Source: Candidatus Woesearchaeota archaeon (lineage in GTDB: Archaea; Nanobdellota; Nanobdellia; Woesearchaeales; JACJVV01). Taken from it: a stretch of 64,000 bases of DNA. The stretch lies in assembly GCA_020637495.1 (NCBI GenBank), contig JACJVV010000002.1, forward strand, positions 248,001-312,000. Reading direction: 5' to 3'. Positions 16,382-24,898 of the stretch are shown here, in pieces (the first letter of the stretch is position 1; every line of letters starts with the position of its first letter). The notes beneath the pieces are model-generated. The model had not been told where the DNA came from. It worked only from the letters and a program-made list of their open reading frames with translations, and did not search any database. A program made the position numbers and the translations under genes.

Positions 16382-17911
16382 TTAGAAACCTTTTCCGCCT
16401 ATACGGACGCCACCGCCTCCACTAAAACCACCACCACCTATACGGATACCTCCCCCTCCGCCACCCCATGATGGGCTTGAACTTCGCCTCCTAGTTGAAG
16501 TATAGCTTGGGAAGGTAGGGCTACTGCTCCTACGTGAACTAGAAGGGAATGTTGGATTATATGAAGTATATGTCTCAACAGGCTTGAAATTCTGCTTACT
16601 CTTAATAAGCCTCCATATCTGGTCTTTTGTCACCTGCTCAACATGCTCATTATCATCAGCAGTTGCACATAGAATATATGCCTCAACTGTTCTTCCAAGT
16701 TGTGAAGAGAATGCATCAGGGAAATAGCTTCTGCTTATCTCATAATCTGCTCTGTCATACATGTTAACAAGATCAGACAATTGCCTTGATACTGTTGATA
16801 ATTTCTTTGCTTTTTCTGATGCTTTATCCAATGAACCTTGTACATCAATTATCTGCTGGTCGAGGTTTTCAAGTGTCGCAACAAGATTGTCATCCTCACT
16901 TCCAGGAGTTTTTCTTGCCTCTCGCTTCAACCTTTCTATACTTTCTCTGCCTAATGTTTCAGCCAGCAATGAAAGCGCTTGCCTATAATATCTACCTCTT
17001 TTACCAGAAAGTTCCTGCAATTCATCTTGATAATCATGAAGACAATGCTCTTTTCTTTGAAGACCATTCAGTAATTCTTCTTTCTTTTTTGAAGAAGAGG
17101 CAATCTCTGCATGGACATCATCAATGCCTAGCTCTCTGCTCGTATCAGCTTCAATCTTGTCAACTTCAGCTTCAAGCTTTACAAGCTCAGCTTCTCTTTT
17201 TTCAAGATCCTTCTTCATCTCAACTGGTAATGTTGTCAAGTATAGATGAGCTTTCTTAAGATCATTGTAATGGACAAATTGCCTGGAAGTCTTATCATAA
17301 CCGCAACGTGCTGCCATAAGATCATCTAGAGCGCTTGTCTTGCCCTCACCATAATTTCTCCCATGAAGATACTGGAAGTATTTATTGCTGAATATTGCAT
17401 CTGCCTTACCAGAGAAATCTTTAGCGATCACATCAAGCAATATCCTGTCAGACTCAAGCTCTGTCCTTGTTGCACTTGCCTCTAATGCTTTATCCTGATA
17501 GATTGCATTTGATTTTAGTTTATCTGCAGCTAGAGCAGTAAGCTCATCAAGTCTCTCTGATAAAGCAGTCAGGTTAGCGCTTTCCAGTTCAACCCTCGAA
17601 TTCAACTCAACTATCTCAGCATTATGTGCTTTTATCTTCTCACTAAGACTTTCTCTTCTTTCGATCTTGTCTACAAGTATCTCGCTGATCTCAATTCTTG
17701 CTGATGCATAGCAATTTTCGATATCATTTGCATCAAGTTCTGGAAGATTATTCTTTGCAAGTTTCAATATTACTTCTTCTCTTGATGAATTAAGACTGAT
17801 TAATCTTTGCTCAATACTATTGACAAGTTGGTGTGCACTATCATAATCTGTTGACGCTGCACTAGAATAGCTCTTCAGTTTTTCGTGTATTGAACTTCCG
17901 CTTGTTGACAT
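16382..17911 (-). CDS. Coiled-coil protein with Gly-rich C-terminal tail
   Basis: A 509-residue protein, mostly heptad-like charged helices (about 15-400) rich in Glu, Lys, Leu, Ser and Asp. Residues ~455-490 are Ser/Thr/Pro/Arg-rich (SYNPTFPSSSRRSSS). The last ~28 residues are runs of Gly broken by IRI, VRI and Phe. There is no signal peptide or membrane segment. I do not recognise the family. The adjacent upstream gene (38-base gap) is a membrane protein with its own long helices, so the pair may form a scaffold at the membrane. The Gly-rich tail is of the sort that forms flexible or condensate-prone ends. Confidence 0.6.
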   Translation of the reverse strand: MSTSGSSIHEKLKSYSSAASTDYDSAHQLVNSIEQRLISLNSSREEVILKLAKNNLPELDANDIENCYASARIEISEILVDKIERRESLSEKIKAHNAEIVELNSRVELESANLTALSERLDELTALAADKLKSNAIYQDKALEASATRTELESDRILLDVIAKDFSGKADAIFSNKYFQYLHGRNYGEGKTSALDDLMAARCGYDKTSRQFVHYNDLKKAHLYLTTLPVEMKKDLEKREAELVKLEAEVDKIEADTSRELGIDDVHAEIASSSKKKEELLNGLQRKEHCLHDYQDELQELSGKRGRYYRQALSLLAETLGRESIERLKREARKTPGSEDDNLVATLENLDQQIIDVQGSLDKASEKAKKLSTVSRQLSDLVNMYDRADYEISRSYFPDAFSSQLGRTVEAYILCATADDNEHVEQVTKDQIWRLIKSKQNFKPVETYTSYNPTFPSSSRRSSSPTFPSYTSTRRRSSSPSWGGGGGGIRIGGGGFSGGGGVRIGGKGF

Positions 17912-17949
17912 TTTATGTTTTATCTCGTTTTATTTCTCAGTATAATCAT

Positions 17950-19503
17950 CTAATCATTAGGAACTAATGTAGTCATTTCATGGAAAGGTAGCACCATACC
18001 TGCTTTTCTTGATCTGTAAAGTACATCTGGCTCTGGAAAACCCCTCTTTTTTTCTGCAAGTGGCTGCTGCTGATATCTTCCTGACATCACAAAATCCTTA
18101 AGCTCTTCAAGTATAGTATCATCATCAACTCTCAATTCATCACCTGATAGCCTATAACCAAATGTTGTAGCAGTCTTCATCTCCTCAAGTGCTACATCAA
18201 AGAATGTTACTGGAATGACTCTGCCATCATCTCGAGCCTGGCTTCTTCCGAAGTAATCCTCACGGGTTACTCTCTCAGCAAGTTTGCCATTCCTTCTAGG
18301 TTCAACCTCATACCATTCAAGGTTCCATACTGTTCTTGCACCATTAGGATCCCTATATATGAATATCTCATACTCTTGGTTTAGCTGTGCTGCCATCTTG
18401 TCAAGTTTTTGGGTAGCATCCCTCAGATTCGCAACATCAACATTCCTTATGTATGACTTTCCATTATTATACATATTATCAGCCCATTCTTTTGTAGGTT
18501 GGTGCTTAACTACTGAAATGACTGAGTTATAGGCCCTATCAAGCTCTGCTGGCATGGTTGCAAAGGCATGTATATCTTCGCTGATATGTTGCAGCTCTCC
18601 ATTATGTTTTGCAGCAGATTCAAGTTGCCTATGTTCAATTGCAATTATTCCTGAATCATAAGCTGTATCAGCTTTTATCATAAGCTGGTCTGGTGCACCT
18701 GATGTTTTTATTGCAGAATAAGTAGAATCAAGCTTATCCCTTATGCTGTTCAATATCTTGCCAGCGCTGATTGCATTCTCTGCTTCAGTAACCCTGTCTG
18801 CAGCTGCAGAAAGCATCATTTTGATACTCAATGAAGCATCATTTGCATCAGCCATGTTCTGCCTTGTTACATTCTCCTTTGCAGGCATGAAATTTGAGAA
18901 GAACTCTGCTGCATCATCAAGACTTCTATGGGCAAGCCTTACATCATCTGATAATTCCTGACGATAAGCAGGATCACTCCTTGGAATTTCATCTGACACT
19001 GAAGATATCCTTCCTTCAATCCTAACCATCTCATCATGCAATGATTGTACAATAGTTTCTACCCTAACCTCTTCTTTGTTGAGTCTCCTCTCATTGTGGG
19101 CATGTTTTAATGAAGAATATGAGAAAGCAACAAGACTACCGATCACTAAAGCTGCTCCTGCAAAGATCAAAGGTTTGTATACATAATTTACTCTGTTGAT
19201 ATATACATCCATCAATCTTGTAGCCCAGCTTTTAGGTGGCATATCATATACAAAGAAATCATCATATATCCTGTCTGTAGCCTCTTCAGCTATCTCCATA
19301 GTCATTGAAGAATCATTTTTTGCCTTTGCAGCCTCAACCATGGCTCCAGCAAAAGACTTCTTCTCCTCATCAAGCGCAAAAAGCCGATCAACCTCCTGCT
19401 GTGTAGAAGAGATTATAGCTGCATGCCTGATCCCAGTAAGATAAGAAGGTATATCAACGACGCCATTCTTTATAGGGATCTTAACTATTCGTTCATCAAC
19501 CAT
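17950..19503 (-). CDS. One-pass membrane protein with long helical C-terminal domain
   Basis: A 517-residue protein. Residues 1-105 are probably cytoplasmic, and residues 111-130 (KPLIFAGAALVIGSLVAFSY) form one hydrophobic segment. Residues 135-370 are long helices. The remainder includes a more beta-like part (ARTVWNLEWYEVEPRRNGK) and a Pro-ending tail. There is no cleavable signal peptide. The family is unknown. The minus-strand TATA box at 19524-19533 is about 25 bases from the start, so leaderless transcription is likely. It is divergent from the helical gene at 19649, with a palindrome between the two promoters. It probably works with its neighbours at 16382-17911 and 19649-20857. Confidence 0.6.
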   Translation of the reverse strand: MVDERIVKIPIKNGVVDIPSYLTGIRHAAIISSTQQEVDRLFALDEEKKSFAGAMVEAAKAKNDSSMTMEIAEEATDRIYDDFFVYDMPPKSWATRLMDVYINRVNYVYKPLIFAGAALVIGSLVAFSYSSLKHAHNERRLNKEEVRVETIVQSLHDEMVRIEGRISSVSDEIPRSDPAYRQELSDDVRLAHRSLDDAAEFFSNFMPAKENVTRQNMADANDASLSIKMMLSAAADRVTEAENAISAGKILNSIRDKLDSTYSAIKTSGAPDQLMIKADTAYDSGIIAIEHRQLESAAKHNGELQHISEDIHAFATMPAELDRAYNSVISVVKHQPTKEWADNMYNNGKSYIRNVDVANLRDATQKLDKMAAQLNQEYEIFIYRDPNGARTVWNLEWYEVEPRRNGKLAERVTREDYFGRSQARDDGRVIPVTFFDVALEEMKTATTFGYRLSGDELRVDDDTILEELKDFVMSGRYQQQPLAEKKRGFPEPDVLYRSRKAGMVLPFHEMTTLVPND

Positions 19504-19523
19504 GAGTTCAGGATTGCTATGTG

Positions 19524-19579
19524 GTTTTTAAACATTTCCATGCTCACTACTGAGTAGTTAAAAAGATAAGTTTTATAAC
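19524..19579. promoter_or_regulatory. Divergent promoter region with central palindrome
   Basis: GTTTTTAAAC (19524-19533) serves the minus-strand gene. AGTTTTATAAC (19569-19579) serves the plus-strand gene. Between them lies ACTACT-G-AGTAGT (19546-19558), a perfect inverted repeat and likely shared operator. Confidence 0.55.
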
Positions 19580-19648
19580 TTGGACAATAATATTGTAATT
19601 TGGATTATAGTAATGATTGCAAAGATTTATTAGTAGGAGGAGAGACAA

Positions 19649-20857
19649 ATGAGTGAAGGCGTTAATTATCTTGGAAGTGCTTTAAGCAAATTGAAATCCA
19701 TAGGCATGGAGATCATTGAGAAGGTTCAAGGTGAGGATGTCCAGCTGGGGCAGATGCTTCAGGAATCAGTAACAATTGACCAGCCAAAGATCCTTGCCAT
19801 TGCAGAAGTTCTCTCTTATGTTTCAACATTTACACAATTGACCATGGATAATGTTTCAGGTATGCATTATGGAACTAGATATGGCGATATCAATAAGCAG
19901 TTCTCAGCTGCAAGAGGGATTCTTCAACAGCTTAACGAGCATAGATCAGAGGATAGTGCAGGTGGAAAAAAAGTCACACTACCTGAAAAGCTAGAAGAGA
20001 TAGTAATACAATTAGGCGGTACCCCGCAGAAAAGGATAATCAAGGCAGTAGATGCATTCCTTGATGTTTCAGCAGATGCAAAGAAGACCTATGATAAGGC
20101 ATATGCAATCTCAGAAGCATGGGAAGATTTCAGATTAGCATTGCAGGATGCTGAAGTTCTTACATATCAAGTCATGACAAAGCAGAAAGAGGTTATGGAC
20201 AATGCTCAGCAGATAGCTATCCAGAAGATGGAGCAATACGAAGCTATTGAAGCGAAGACTCAGAAAGACGATCCTCAAGCTATGACTGTAATGGTGGAAG
20301 CTAGGCAGGATAGAGACGTGGCTGCAATAGAATTCAGGAAACAGCAGAACATCTACAGGACACTTGACAAGGTTGCAAAATCATTGAGTGAAGGATATTC
20401 GCTTGGAGAAGCATTCATAGGAGATATGAGACAGACTTCAACTGCAATAAGAGACCTATGGGAGACTGGAGTCATCAGCATGCATACCAACCAGTTCATA
20501 TATCCATTGATGGCTGGAAATATAACTCAGAAACTAGTGCTTGATGAGCTTACACAAGCATCATATGCAATGAAGGAAGGAGTCAATGAAGGTATGAAAG
20601 CACTTACAGAGCAAGTTCAAGTCAATGAGGCTGCCGTAAAGGCTGCACATTCAGGAATCATTGAACCAGAAGTTTATAGTGGTTACATTGATGCTTTGCT
20701 GAAGTTAGAAGAGACAACACAGCCACTTATTGATGAGTGCGAGAAGAATAAGGCAGCTGCAATCCAGCAGATAAGCGATAAAAGAGAGCAGTACCAGAAA
20801 AAACTCCTTGAGATCAGGCTGGATTATGTAAGGGACAAGCCTCAAGAATTCAATTAA
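19649..20857 (+). CDS. Long-helix protein, possibly TelA-like
   Basis: A 402-residue protein, soluble and almost entirely helical, with Gln/Glu/Lys/Ala-rich amphipathic segments. It has a good ribosome binding site (AGGAGGAG) and a TATA box about 70 bases upstream. A stretch with IRDLWETGVISMHTNQFIYP then QKLVLDELTQASYAMKEG weakly recalls TelA (tellurite/toxic-anion resistance) proteins, which have the same length and helical content. I cannot confirm that without a profile search. TelA-type proteins occur in bacterial stress operons together with kinases and nucleotide-processing enzymes, which would suit the neighbourhood. It is divergent from the membrane protein gene at 17950-19503. Confidence 0.45.
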   Translation: MSEGVNYLGSALSKLKSIGMEIIEKVQGEDVQLGQMLQESVTIDQPKILAIAEVLSYVSTFTQLTMDNVSGMHYGTRYGDINKQFSAARGILQQLNEHRSEDSAGGKKVTLPEKLEEIVIQLGGTPQKRIIKAVDAFLDVSADAKKTYDKAYAISEAWEDFRLALQDAEVLTYQVMTKQKEVMDNAQQIAIQKMEQYEAIEAKTQKDDPQAMTVMVEARQDRDVAAIEFRKQQNIYRTLDKVAKSLSEGYSLGEAFIGDMRQTSTAIRDLWETGVISMHTNQFIYPLMAGNITQKLVLDELTQASYAMKEGVNEGMKALTEQVQVNEAAVKAAHSGIIEPEVYSGYIDALLKLEETTQPLIDECEKNKAAAIQQISDKREQYQKKLLEIRLDYVRDKPQEFN

Positions 20858-20867
20858 TTGTTATCAT

Positions 20868-20893
20868 AAATTTTTCTTTTTCTCTTTTTTTAT
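20868..20893 (+). terminator. T-rich terminator
   Basis: A run of T interrupted by a few C residues (20868-20893) starts just after the stop of the preceding gene, the usual form of archaeal intrinsic terminators. Confidence 0.5.
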
Positions 20894-20928
20894 TACATGA
20901 AATTAAATTTCACTTTCTACTGAAAATT

Positions 20929-20936
20929 TTTTAAAT
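20929..20936 (+). promoter_or_regulatory. TATA box of the HD hydrolase gene
   Basis: TTTTAAAT is centred about 25 bases before ATG 20958, which indicates leaderless transcription. Confidence 0.55.
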
Positions 20937-20957
20937 ATGCTATAACAAAAAGTAGAT

Positions 20958-21506
20958 ATGGACCCATACACATTACTTGACAAATACCTGAAGAAAGGCT
21001 CCCCTATGTATAATATCATTGTTCCTCATTCTGAACATGTCGCTGAAAAAGCCTTACTGATCGCAGATAGGATTCCAGAACTTAAACCTGATAAGAAATT
21101 CCTCAAAGAGATCTGTCTTCTTCATGACATAGGGATATGCAAAGTCAAGTCTGATATATTTCATGCTACAGGAAAGCATAAATATGTCGAACATGGGTTC
21201 TTAGGTGCAGAAATACTTAGGGAAGAAGGTTATCCTAAGCATGCGCAAGCAGTTGAAAGGCACATTGGTGTAGGTATAACTGAAGAGCAGATCAGAAGAG
21301 AGAAACTGCCTATACCTGTACGCGATATGGTTCCTGAAACAATTGAAGAGGAAATACTTGCATTCGCAGATAACTTCTTCTCAAAGACTGATGGGCTTTT
21401 GCCTCTAGACGTGATCAAATCAAAACTTGCAAGATTCGGTGAAGAGAAGCCTGACAAGTTCAATGAATGGTGCAAAAGATTCAAGGAACCAGTTGATAGT
21501 AGTTAG
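20958..21506 (+). CDS. HDIG-type HD-domain phosphohydrolase
   Basis: A 182-residue protein with the HD superfamily pattern: His20 (NIIVPHSEHVAEKAL), His-Asp in LLHDIG (residues ~54-59), a middle VEHGFLGAEIL, EAxRxHIG-like AVERHIGVG, and a late FADNF with Asp. These ligands bind two divalent metals in nucleotide or phosphate-ester hydrolases. The length matches archaeal uncharacterised HDIG proteins. The substrate is unknown. It is transcribed alone with its own TATA box, downstream of the helical gene and after a T-rich terminator. Confidence 0.8.
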   Translation: MDPYTLLDKYLKKGSPMYNIIVPHSEHVAEKALLIADRIPELKPDKKFLKEICLLHDIGICKVKSDIFHATGKHKYVEHGFLGAEILREEGYPKHAQAVERHIGVGITEEQIRREKLPIPVRDMVPETIEEEILAFADNFFSKTDGLLPLDVIKSKLARFGEEKPDKFNEWCKRFKEPVDSS

Positions 21507-21511
21507 TAACC

Positions 21512-21520
21512 TTTTTAAAT
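21512..21520 (+). promoter_or_regulatory. TATA box of the 36-residue gene
   Basis: TTTTTAAAT lies 25-33 bases before the GTG at 21545, the leaderless spacing seen elsewhere in the window. Confidence 0.5.
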
Positions 21521-21544
21521 AACTCAGATTGGGATAATGTCATA

Positions 21545-21655
21545 GTGAAGATAGCAGACCTGGCAAAACTCATGGGCAAAAGTGTTGAAGAGCTAGAGAG
21601 AGAATTTGCTAAGCAAGATGAGATCATTGTCAATCTGAATGACAAGAAAAGATGA
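21545..21655 (+). CDS. Small 36-residue protein (GTG start)
   Basis: A 36-residue acidic peptide beginning VKIADLAKLMGKSVEELERE (the GTG start is read as Met) and ending in NLNDKKR. It looks like a helix-turn-helix fragment or the start of a domain such as the N-terminal region of archaeal IF2-like or MarR-like small proteins, but it is complete here. The TATA box at 21512-21520 gives leaderless spacing to this GTG. Its stop TGA overlaps the ATG of the next gene (ATGA), which suggests real translation. Confidence 0.55.
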   Translation: MKIADLAKLMGKSVEELEREFAKQDEIIVNLNDKKR

Positions 21656-21870
21656 TTCTAATGTGCTTGAACACAATATTGGGGAAAGTGATCTCAATCA
21701 TCATTATTGTTGCAATCCCTGCAATCACATGCTCAATAAATTATTATTTCTACGCTAAAGTCAAAGGTGGAAGGAAATACAAGAACCGCCTCATTGCATC
21801 TGCTGTGATATTATCAGTAGTATGGGTAATAGCGTGCCTAACATTTCTTGCAAGCCCTATCTGCAATTGA
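21652..21870 (+). CDS. Small two-pass membrane protein
   Basis: A 72-residue protein with two hydrophobic segments (about residues 9-30 and 46-68) separated by a basic loop (KVKGGRKYKNRL). The positive loop should be cytoplasmic. I do not recognise the family. It overlaps the 36-residue gene by 4 bases, so the two form a small operon. No enzyme motif is visible. Confidence 0.55.
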   Translation: MILMCLNTILGKVISIIIIVAIPAITCSINYYFYAKVKGGRKYKNRLIASAVILSVVWVIACLTFLASPICN

Positions 21871-21940
21871 ATATCGTCTGTTTTTCGTCATCAACTAGTC
21901 ACATGCACGACATAACAAATACCACTCTAAAGAAACAATC

Positions 21941-21949
21941 TTTTTATAC
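21941..21949 (+). promoter_or_regulatory. TATA box of the AAA pair
   Basis: TTTTTATAC is centred about 26 bases before ATG 21971, so the mRNA is probably leaderless. Confidence 0.55.
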
Positions 21950-21970
21950 TAGGACACCAACACAAAAAAC

Positions 21971-22687
21971 ATGTCAAAAGAATGGTACAAGAAAAAAGGC
22001 TTCAAGAAGAATCCATTGCATGCTGAACCGATTTTTGGTGATAAGCTATTCGGCTATGATGCATTGCTTGACGAATTATTCTATCGTATCGAGGCAGGGA
22101 ACATATTATTTCTGGAAGGAAAGACAAGCAAGACAGCAGTCCTGATGAAGCTGATCGAAAAATATAGGGGAGAAGGCAAGGTTGCATATCTAAACTGCAA
22201 GAGCCTTGAAGAAGAGCCTGACATACAATTGTTGCTGGCTAAAGGGAAGAAGATCAAGACAAGGGAGCTTGAGAGATTCCCAAGAAAGATGATAATACTG
22301 CTAGACAATGTAACCAGTCTTTCAGAGAAGAATGCTGAGAAGATAAAATTCTTTTTCGATCAAGGGATAATACTCTCAGCTATTCTTACTGCAAATGATT
22401 ATTCAAATGTTAGTATACCTGGAAGCTTAAGGCATAGGATTGGCAATAGGGTATACAAGCTAAGGGAACTGACACAGGATGAGATGATTGATATCATTCA
22501 AGAGAGGATAGATTTCAAGGACTTTCTCCCTGAGGATTGTATAAGGCTTATTGCAAAGAAGACAAAAGACATCAAATCATTGATCATAGAATGTGATTCA
22601 GCAATGTTTTTGATGGCGAATGAAGGCAAAGATGTAGTGGACGAGAACATGATCGAAAGGATGTTCCACGAGAAGGGAGCAAGATGA
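21971..22687 (+). CDS. AAA/ORC-like ATPase paralogue with degenerate P-loop
   Basis: A 238-residue protein of the AAA (Cdc6/ORC-like) kind. FLEGKTSKTAVLMKL (48-62) stands where a Walker A GxxGxGKS should be, and the glycines are lost. Walker B is reduced to MIILLDNVTS, with Asn in place of the usual catalytic Glu. It is paralogous to the next protein: both start with a W-Y-x-x-x-G-F-K-x-N-P-L motif, carry GNxxFLEG, and end with an RHRIGNRVYKL-like sensor region. It is likely a non-hydrolysing subunit in a complex with its neighbour. The two genes overlap by 4 bases. Confidence 0.7.
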   Translation: MSKEWYKKKGFKKNPLHAEPIFGDKLFGYDALLDELFYRIEAGNILFLEGKTSKTAVLMKLIEKYRGEGKVAYLNCKSLEEEPDIQLLLAKGKKIKTRELERFPRKMIILLDNVTSLSEKNAEKIKFFFDQGIILSAILTANDYSNVSIPGSLRHRIGNRVYKLRELTQDEMIDIIQERIDFKDFLPEDCIRLIAKKTKDIKSLIIECDSAMFLMANEGKDVVDENMIERMFHEKGAR

Positions 22688-23370
22688 GCTGGTATAGTGA
22701 GCTTGGATTCAAGCATAATCCATTGAGCATAAGGCCTACTGAGAACAACAACTTGATAGGGTATGAAAAGATAATGCAGAGGATAATCTACCAGGTTAAG
22801 ATTGGGAATGTGATCTTTCTAGAGGGATCATATGGGACAGGGAAGAGCTCAATACTGAGATACATCAGAAATAAGCTGAATAAGGATATACTATACTTCA
22901 ATTATGCAAGGCAGAAAAGCCTCAAGACATCAATAATGAAGAGGAGGTCAGCATTACAAAAGCTCCTATTTCTTAAGCCTAAAAAGATGCTTCTTTTGAT
23001 AGATGAGGCTAATCTTGCTGATTCGAAGGATTTTGATTTCCTCTATGAATACTATATCATGGATAGGGTTAAGTCAATAATATTTGCTGGCACTGACTTC
23101 AAGAAAGTACCTTTCAACAAAGCATTCAAGGCTGACACTAAGCTCTACAAGCTGAATGAGATAAGGGCTAATCTAGCTATTGAAATACTCAATCATAGGC
23201 TCCCTGGGCAGCAGCTGATCAGCCAAGTAATGGCAAAACGTATATTCCAGCTTTCATCAAATAATCCAAGATCCTACCTCGAGAATCTTGAAGACTTATT
23301 CAGGTATGCACATCATTTAGGCAGGAAGAAATTGACAAAGAAAGATGTAGAAGACTTCTTCAAGAAATGA
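22684..23370 (+). CDS. AAA/ORC-like ATPase, intact P-loop
   Basis: A 228-residue protein with Walker A GSYGTGKSS (48-56), Walker B LLLIDEAN and a helical lid at the C-terminus. It is shorter than Cdc6/Orc1 and has no winged-helix DNA-binding domain. It may be a small ATPase of the kind found in tandem in DPANN genomes. Paired with the degenerate paralogue upstream, it probably forms a hetero-oligomer in which only this subunit binds and splits ATP. Whether it acts on DNA or in transport cannot be told from the sequence. Confidence 0.7.
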   Translation: MSWYSELGFKHNPLSIRPTENNNLIGYEKIMQRIIYQVKIGNVIFLEGSYGTGKSSILRYIRNKLNKDILYFNYARQKSLKTSIMKRRSALQKLLFLKPKKMLLLIDEANLADSKDFDFLYEYYIMDRVKSIIFAGTDFKKVPFNKAFKADTKLYKLNEIRANLAIEILNHRLPGQQLISQVMAKRIFQLSSNNPRSYLENLEDLFRYAHHLGRKKLTKKDVEDFFKK

Positions 23371-23430
23371 CTAGACAAATAGTGAAAAAGTAGATTTAAA
23401 ATAAAAAAATAAAAAATAATTCTAAGATTT

Positions 23431-23579
23431 ATAGAAAGTTTCGCAGAAACTTATAAGGGGTTTAATACCCCCATACTTTAGTACGAAACTTTCTATCCCA
23501 AAAAATTGACTCTATCGTGAGTCCGTAATACCCCCCAATTAAGTTTGGGATAGGACGAACAATCAAAGAGTCAATTTTT
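23431..23579. ncRNA. Strongly structured non-coding element
   Basis: A 149-base stretch between convergent genes with several perfect stems. A 13-bp stem pairs 23431-23443 with 23484-23496. Inside it, GGGG-TTTAATA-CCCC forms a hairpin (23457-23471). A second 13-bp stem pairs 23501-23513 with 23567-23579. A competing 10-bp stem pairs 23493-23502 with 23544-23553, and a competing hairpin GACTC/GAGTC lies at 23508-23522. TAATACCCCC occurs twice. It could be a structured RNA with alternative states, a bidirectional terminator, or a small inverted-repeat element. Upstream (23371-23430) is only A/T-rich sequence. No open reading frame fits. Confidence 0.45.
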
Positions 23580-23581
23580 CG

Positions 23582-24370
23582 TTATATTACACTCTTGAAC
23601 ACAGGTGGTCTGTTCACATTCTCAACAACAACTAGAACTTCAGCTGTGGTTGATTTGCTTCCATCAGAAGCCGTAATTGTGACAGTATATTCTCCTGCAT
23701 CATCAAATGTAGTAAGTCTTGTTGATTCATCCATCCATCCTGAATATGATATATCCACATTATCTCCGTCAGGATCGAATACCTCTGCATCGATCTCAAC
23801 AAGATCGCCTTCCTTCACTGTTATGACATCAGACACATCTATGACAGGTGCAGCGTTCAATTGCTCAACAATAACCAATATCTTCTCAATAGCCTTAAGC
23901 TCTCCATCTGATACTGTTATTGCTACTTCATAATTCCCTGCATCTCCTTCCTGTGTATGCCACTCTCCATTCTCATCCAATGGTTCACTGTAGGTGAAGA
24001 AAAGCTCATCACCATCAGGGTCTTCAGCTTCAATATTCGGGAATGATAATGTTTCTCCTTCTGTCAATACAACAACCTGAAGCGTATCATCTATTTCTTC
24101 AACAGGCTGCACTGTCACTTCATGTTCAACATCTCCATCCTCAGCTCCTAATTCTGGCAGATCAACAAATATATCAGATCCGGTATCCCCAGATCCATCA
24201 TCACTGTCTGTAAGATTTAGATTATCAATATCGACAGCTGTCGCATTATCTGTCTCTTCACCCTTTGCATAATCATACATCAATCTAGCCAATGATATAG
24301 CAAGTATGATAACTATCAGCAAAACCACCCAAAAAGCAGTCTTGTAGAATTTACTGTTCTTTTTAGCCAT
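23582..24370 (-). CDS. Membrane-anchored protein with PKD/cadherin-like repeats
   Basis: A 262-residue protein. After a basic start (MAKKNSKFYK), residues 11-33 form a membrane anchor, followed by an Asp/Thr/Gly-rich linker. Two or three beta-rich repeats follow, marked by DPDGDELFFTYS and DPDGDNVDISYS with matching DAGxYxVxITVSDG strands. Such PDGD repeats bind calcium and resemble PKD or cadherin folds in surface proteins of DPANN archaea. The start is supported by GGTGAT upstream of ATG 24370. The outer part should face the exterior. It is transcribed alone. Confidence 0.75.
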   Translation of the reverse strand: MAKKNSKFYKTAFWVVLLIVIILAISLARLMYDYAKGEETDNATAVDIDNLNLTDSDDGSGDTGSDIFVDLPELGAEDGDVEHEVTVQPVEEIDDTLQVVVLTEGETLSFPNIEAEDPDGDELFFTYSEPLDENGEWHTQEGDAGNYEVAITVSDGELKAIEKILVIVEQLNAAPVIDVSDVITVKEGDLVEIDAEVFDPDGDNVDISYSGWMDESTRLTTFDDAGEYTVTITASDGSKSTTAEVLVVVENVNRPPVFKSVI

Positions 24371-24507
24371 TCACATCACCTTATTTGCATTTATTTAATT
24401 TATAATCTTATTGCTTTAAAACCAGAAAATTCCTTTTTAAATATTGTTGTCTTATAGACGAGAATAACAGGAAAAGTCACAACCGCTTGATGTCAAAACA
24501 CTATTGC

Positions 24508-24771
24508 TCAATCATAAATATTCTTACTTATTATCTCGATTAATTGTTTGGCACTCTCTTCTACAGTCCTCCCAGTTGTATCGATCATTGCTTTTCTTCC
24601 TTTGAACACATCATACATCGCATCATATCTTTCCTCTCTTTCCATGATAAGATAAGGGTTAGCTATCAGATATCTATCTTTTGATTGGCCCCTAGCCTTG
24701 AGCCTCTGCAATCTTTCCTCTAATGAAACCTTAAAATATATGAGGAGATCAGGTTCTGAGGATATAAGGAA
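24508..24771 (-). pseudogene. Truncated thymidylate-kinase-like gene
   Basis: The frame reads SEPDLLIYFKVSLEERLQRL then continues to YDVFKGRKAMIDTTGRTVEE and IIEIISKN-type residues near the end, the C-terminal half of a dTMP or related nucleoside kinase. A stop codon lies just upstream of 24771, and the P-loop and first ~110 residues are missing, so it cannot be active. An in-frame TTG at 24711 gives a 67-residue fragment, but no ribosome binding site supports it. It is best read as a decayed gene. The facing fragment at 24740-24871 overlaps it. Confidence 0.65.
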
Positions 24772-24871
24772 TTATGATACTCTAGTTTTTATGAAGAGCT
24801 ACAATTATACTTACTTCCCTGAGATAATAAGGCAACAATTTGAAGAAAGAAATAATAGTAAGAAGAAATAG
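24740..24871 (+). pseudogene. Possible 3' remnant of a plus-strand gene
   Basis: A 43-residue frame from ATG 24740, containing YDTLVFMKSYNYTYFPEIIR, ends at TAG 24871. It looks like the end of a real protein (mixed aromatic and charged residues) but is too short for one and overlaps the truncated kinase in opposite orientation. It may mark a deletion that removed the 5' ends of two divergent genes. It could also be a chance reading frame. No family is recognised. Confidence 0.25.
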
Positions 24872-24898
24872 TTAAAAAAAAATAAATGAAGAATGTAA

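Noticed and set aside
23431..23496. tRNA or split-tRNA half in the structured element
   Set aside because: The stems do not give a T-loop (TTCGAAT-type) or an acceptor arm. The symmetry is that of long hairpins.
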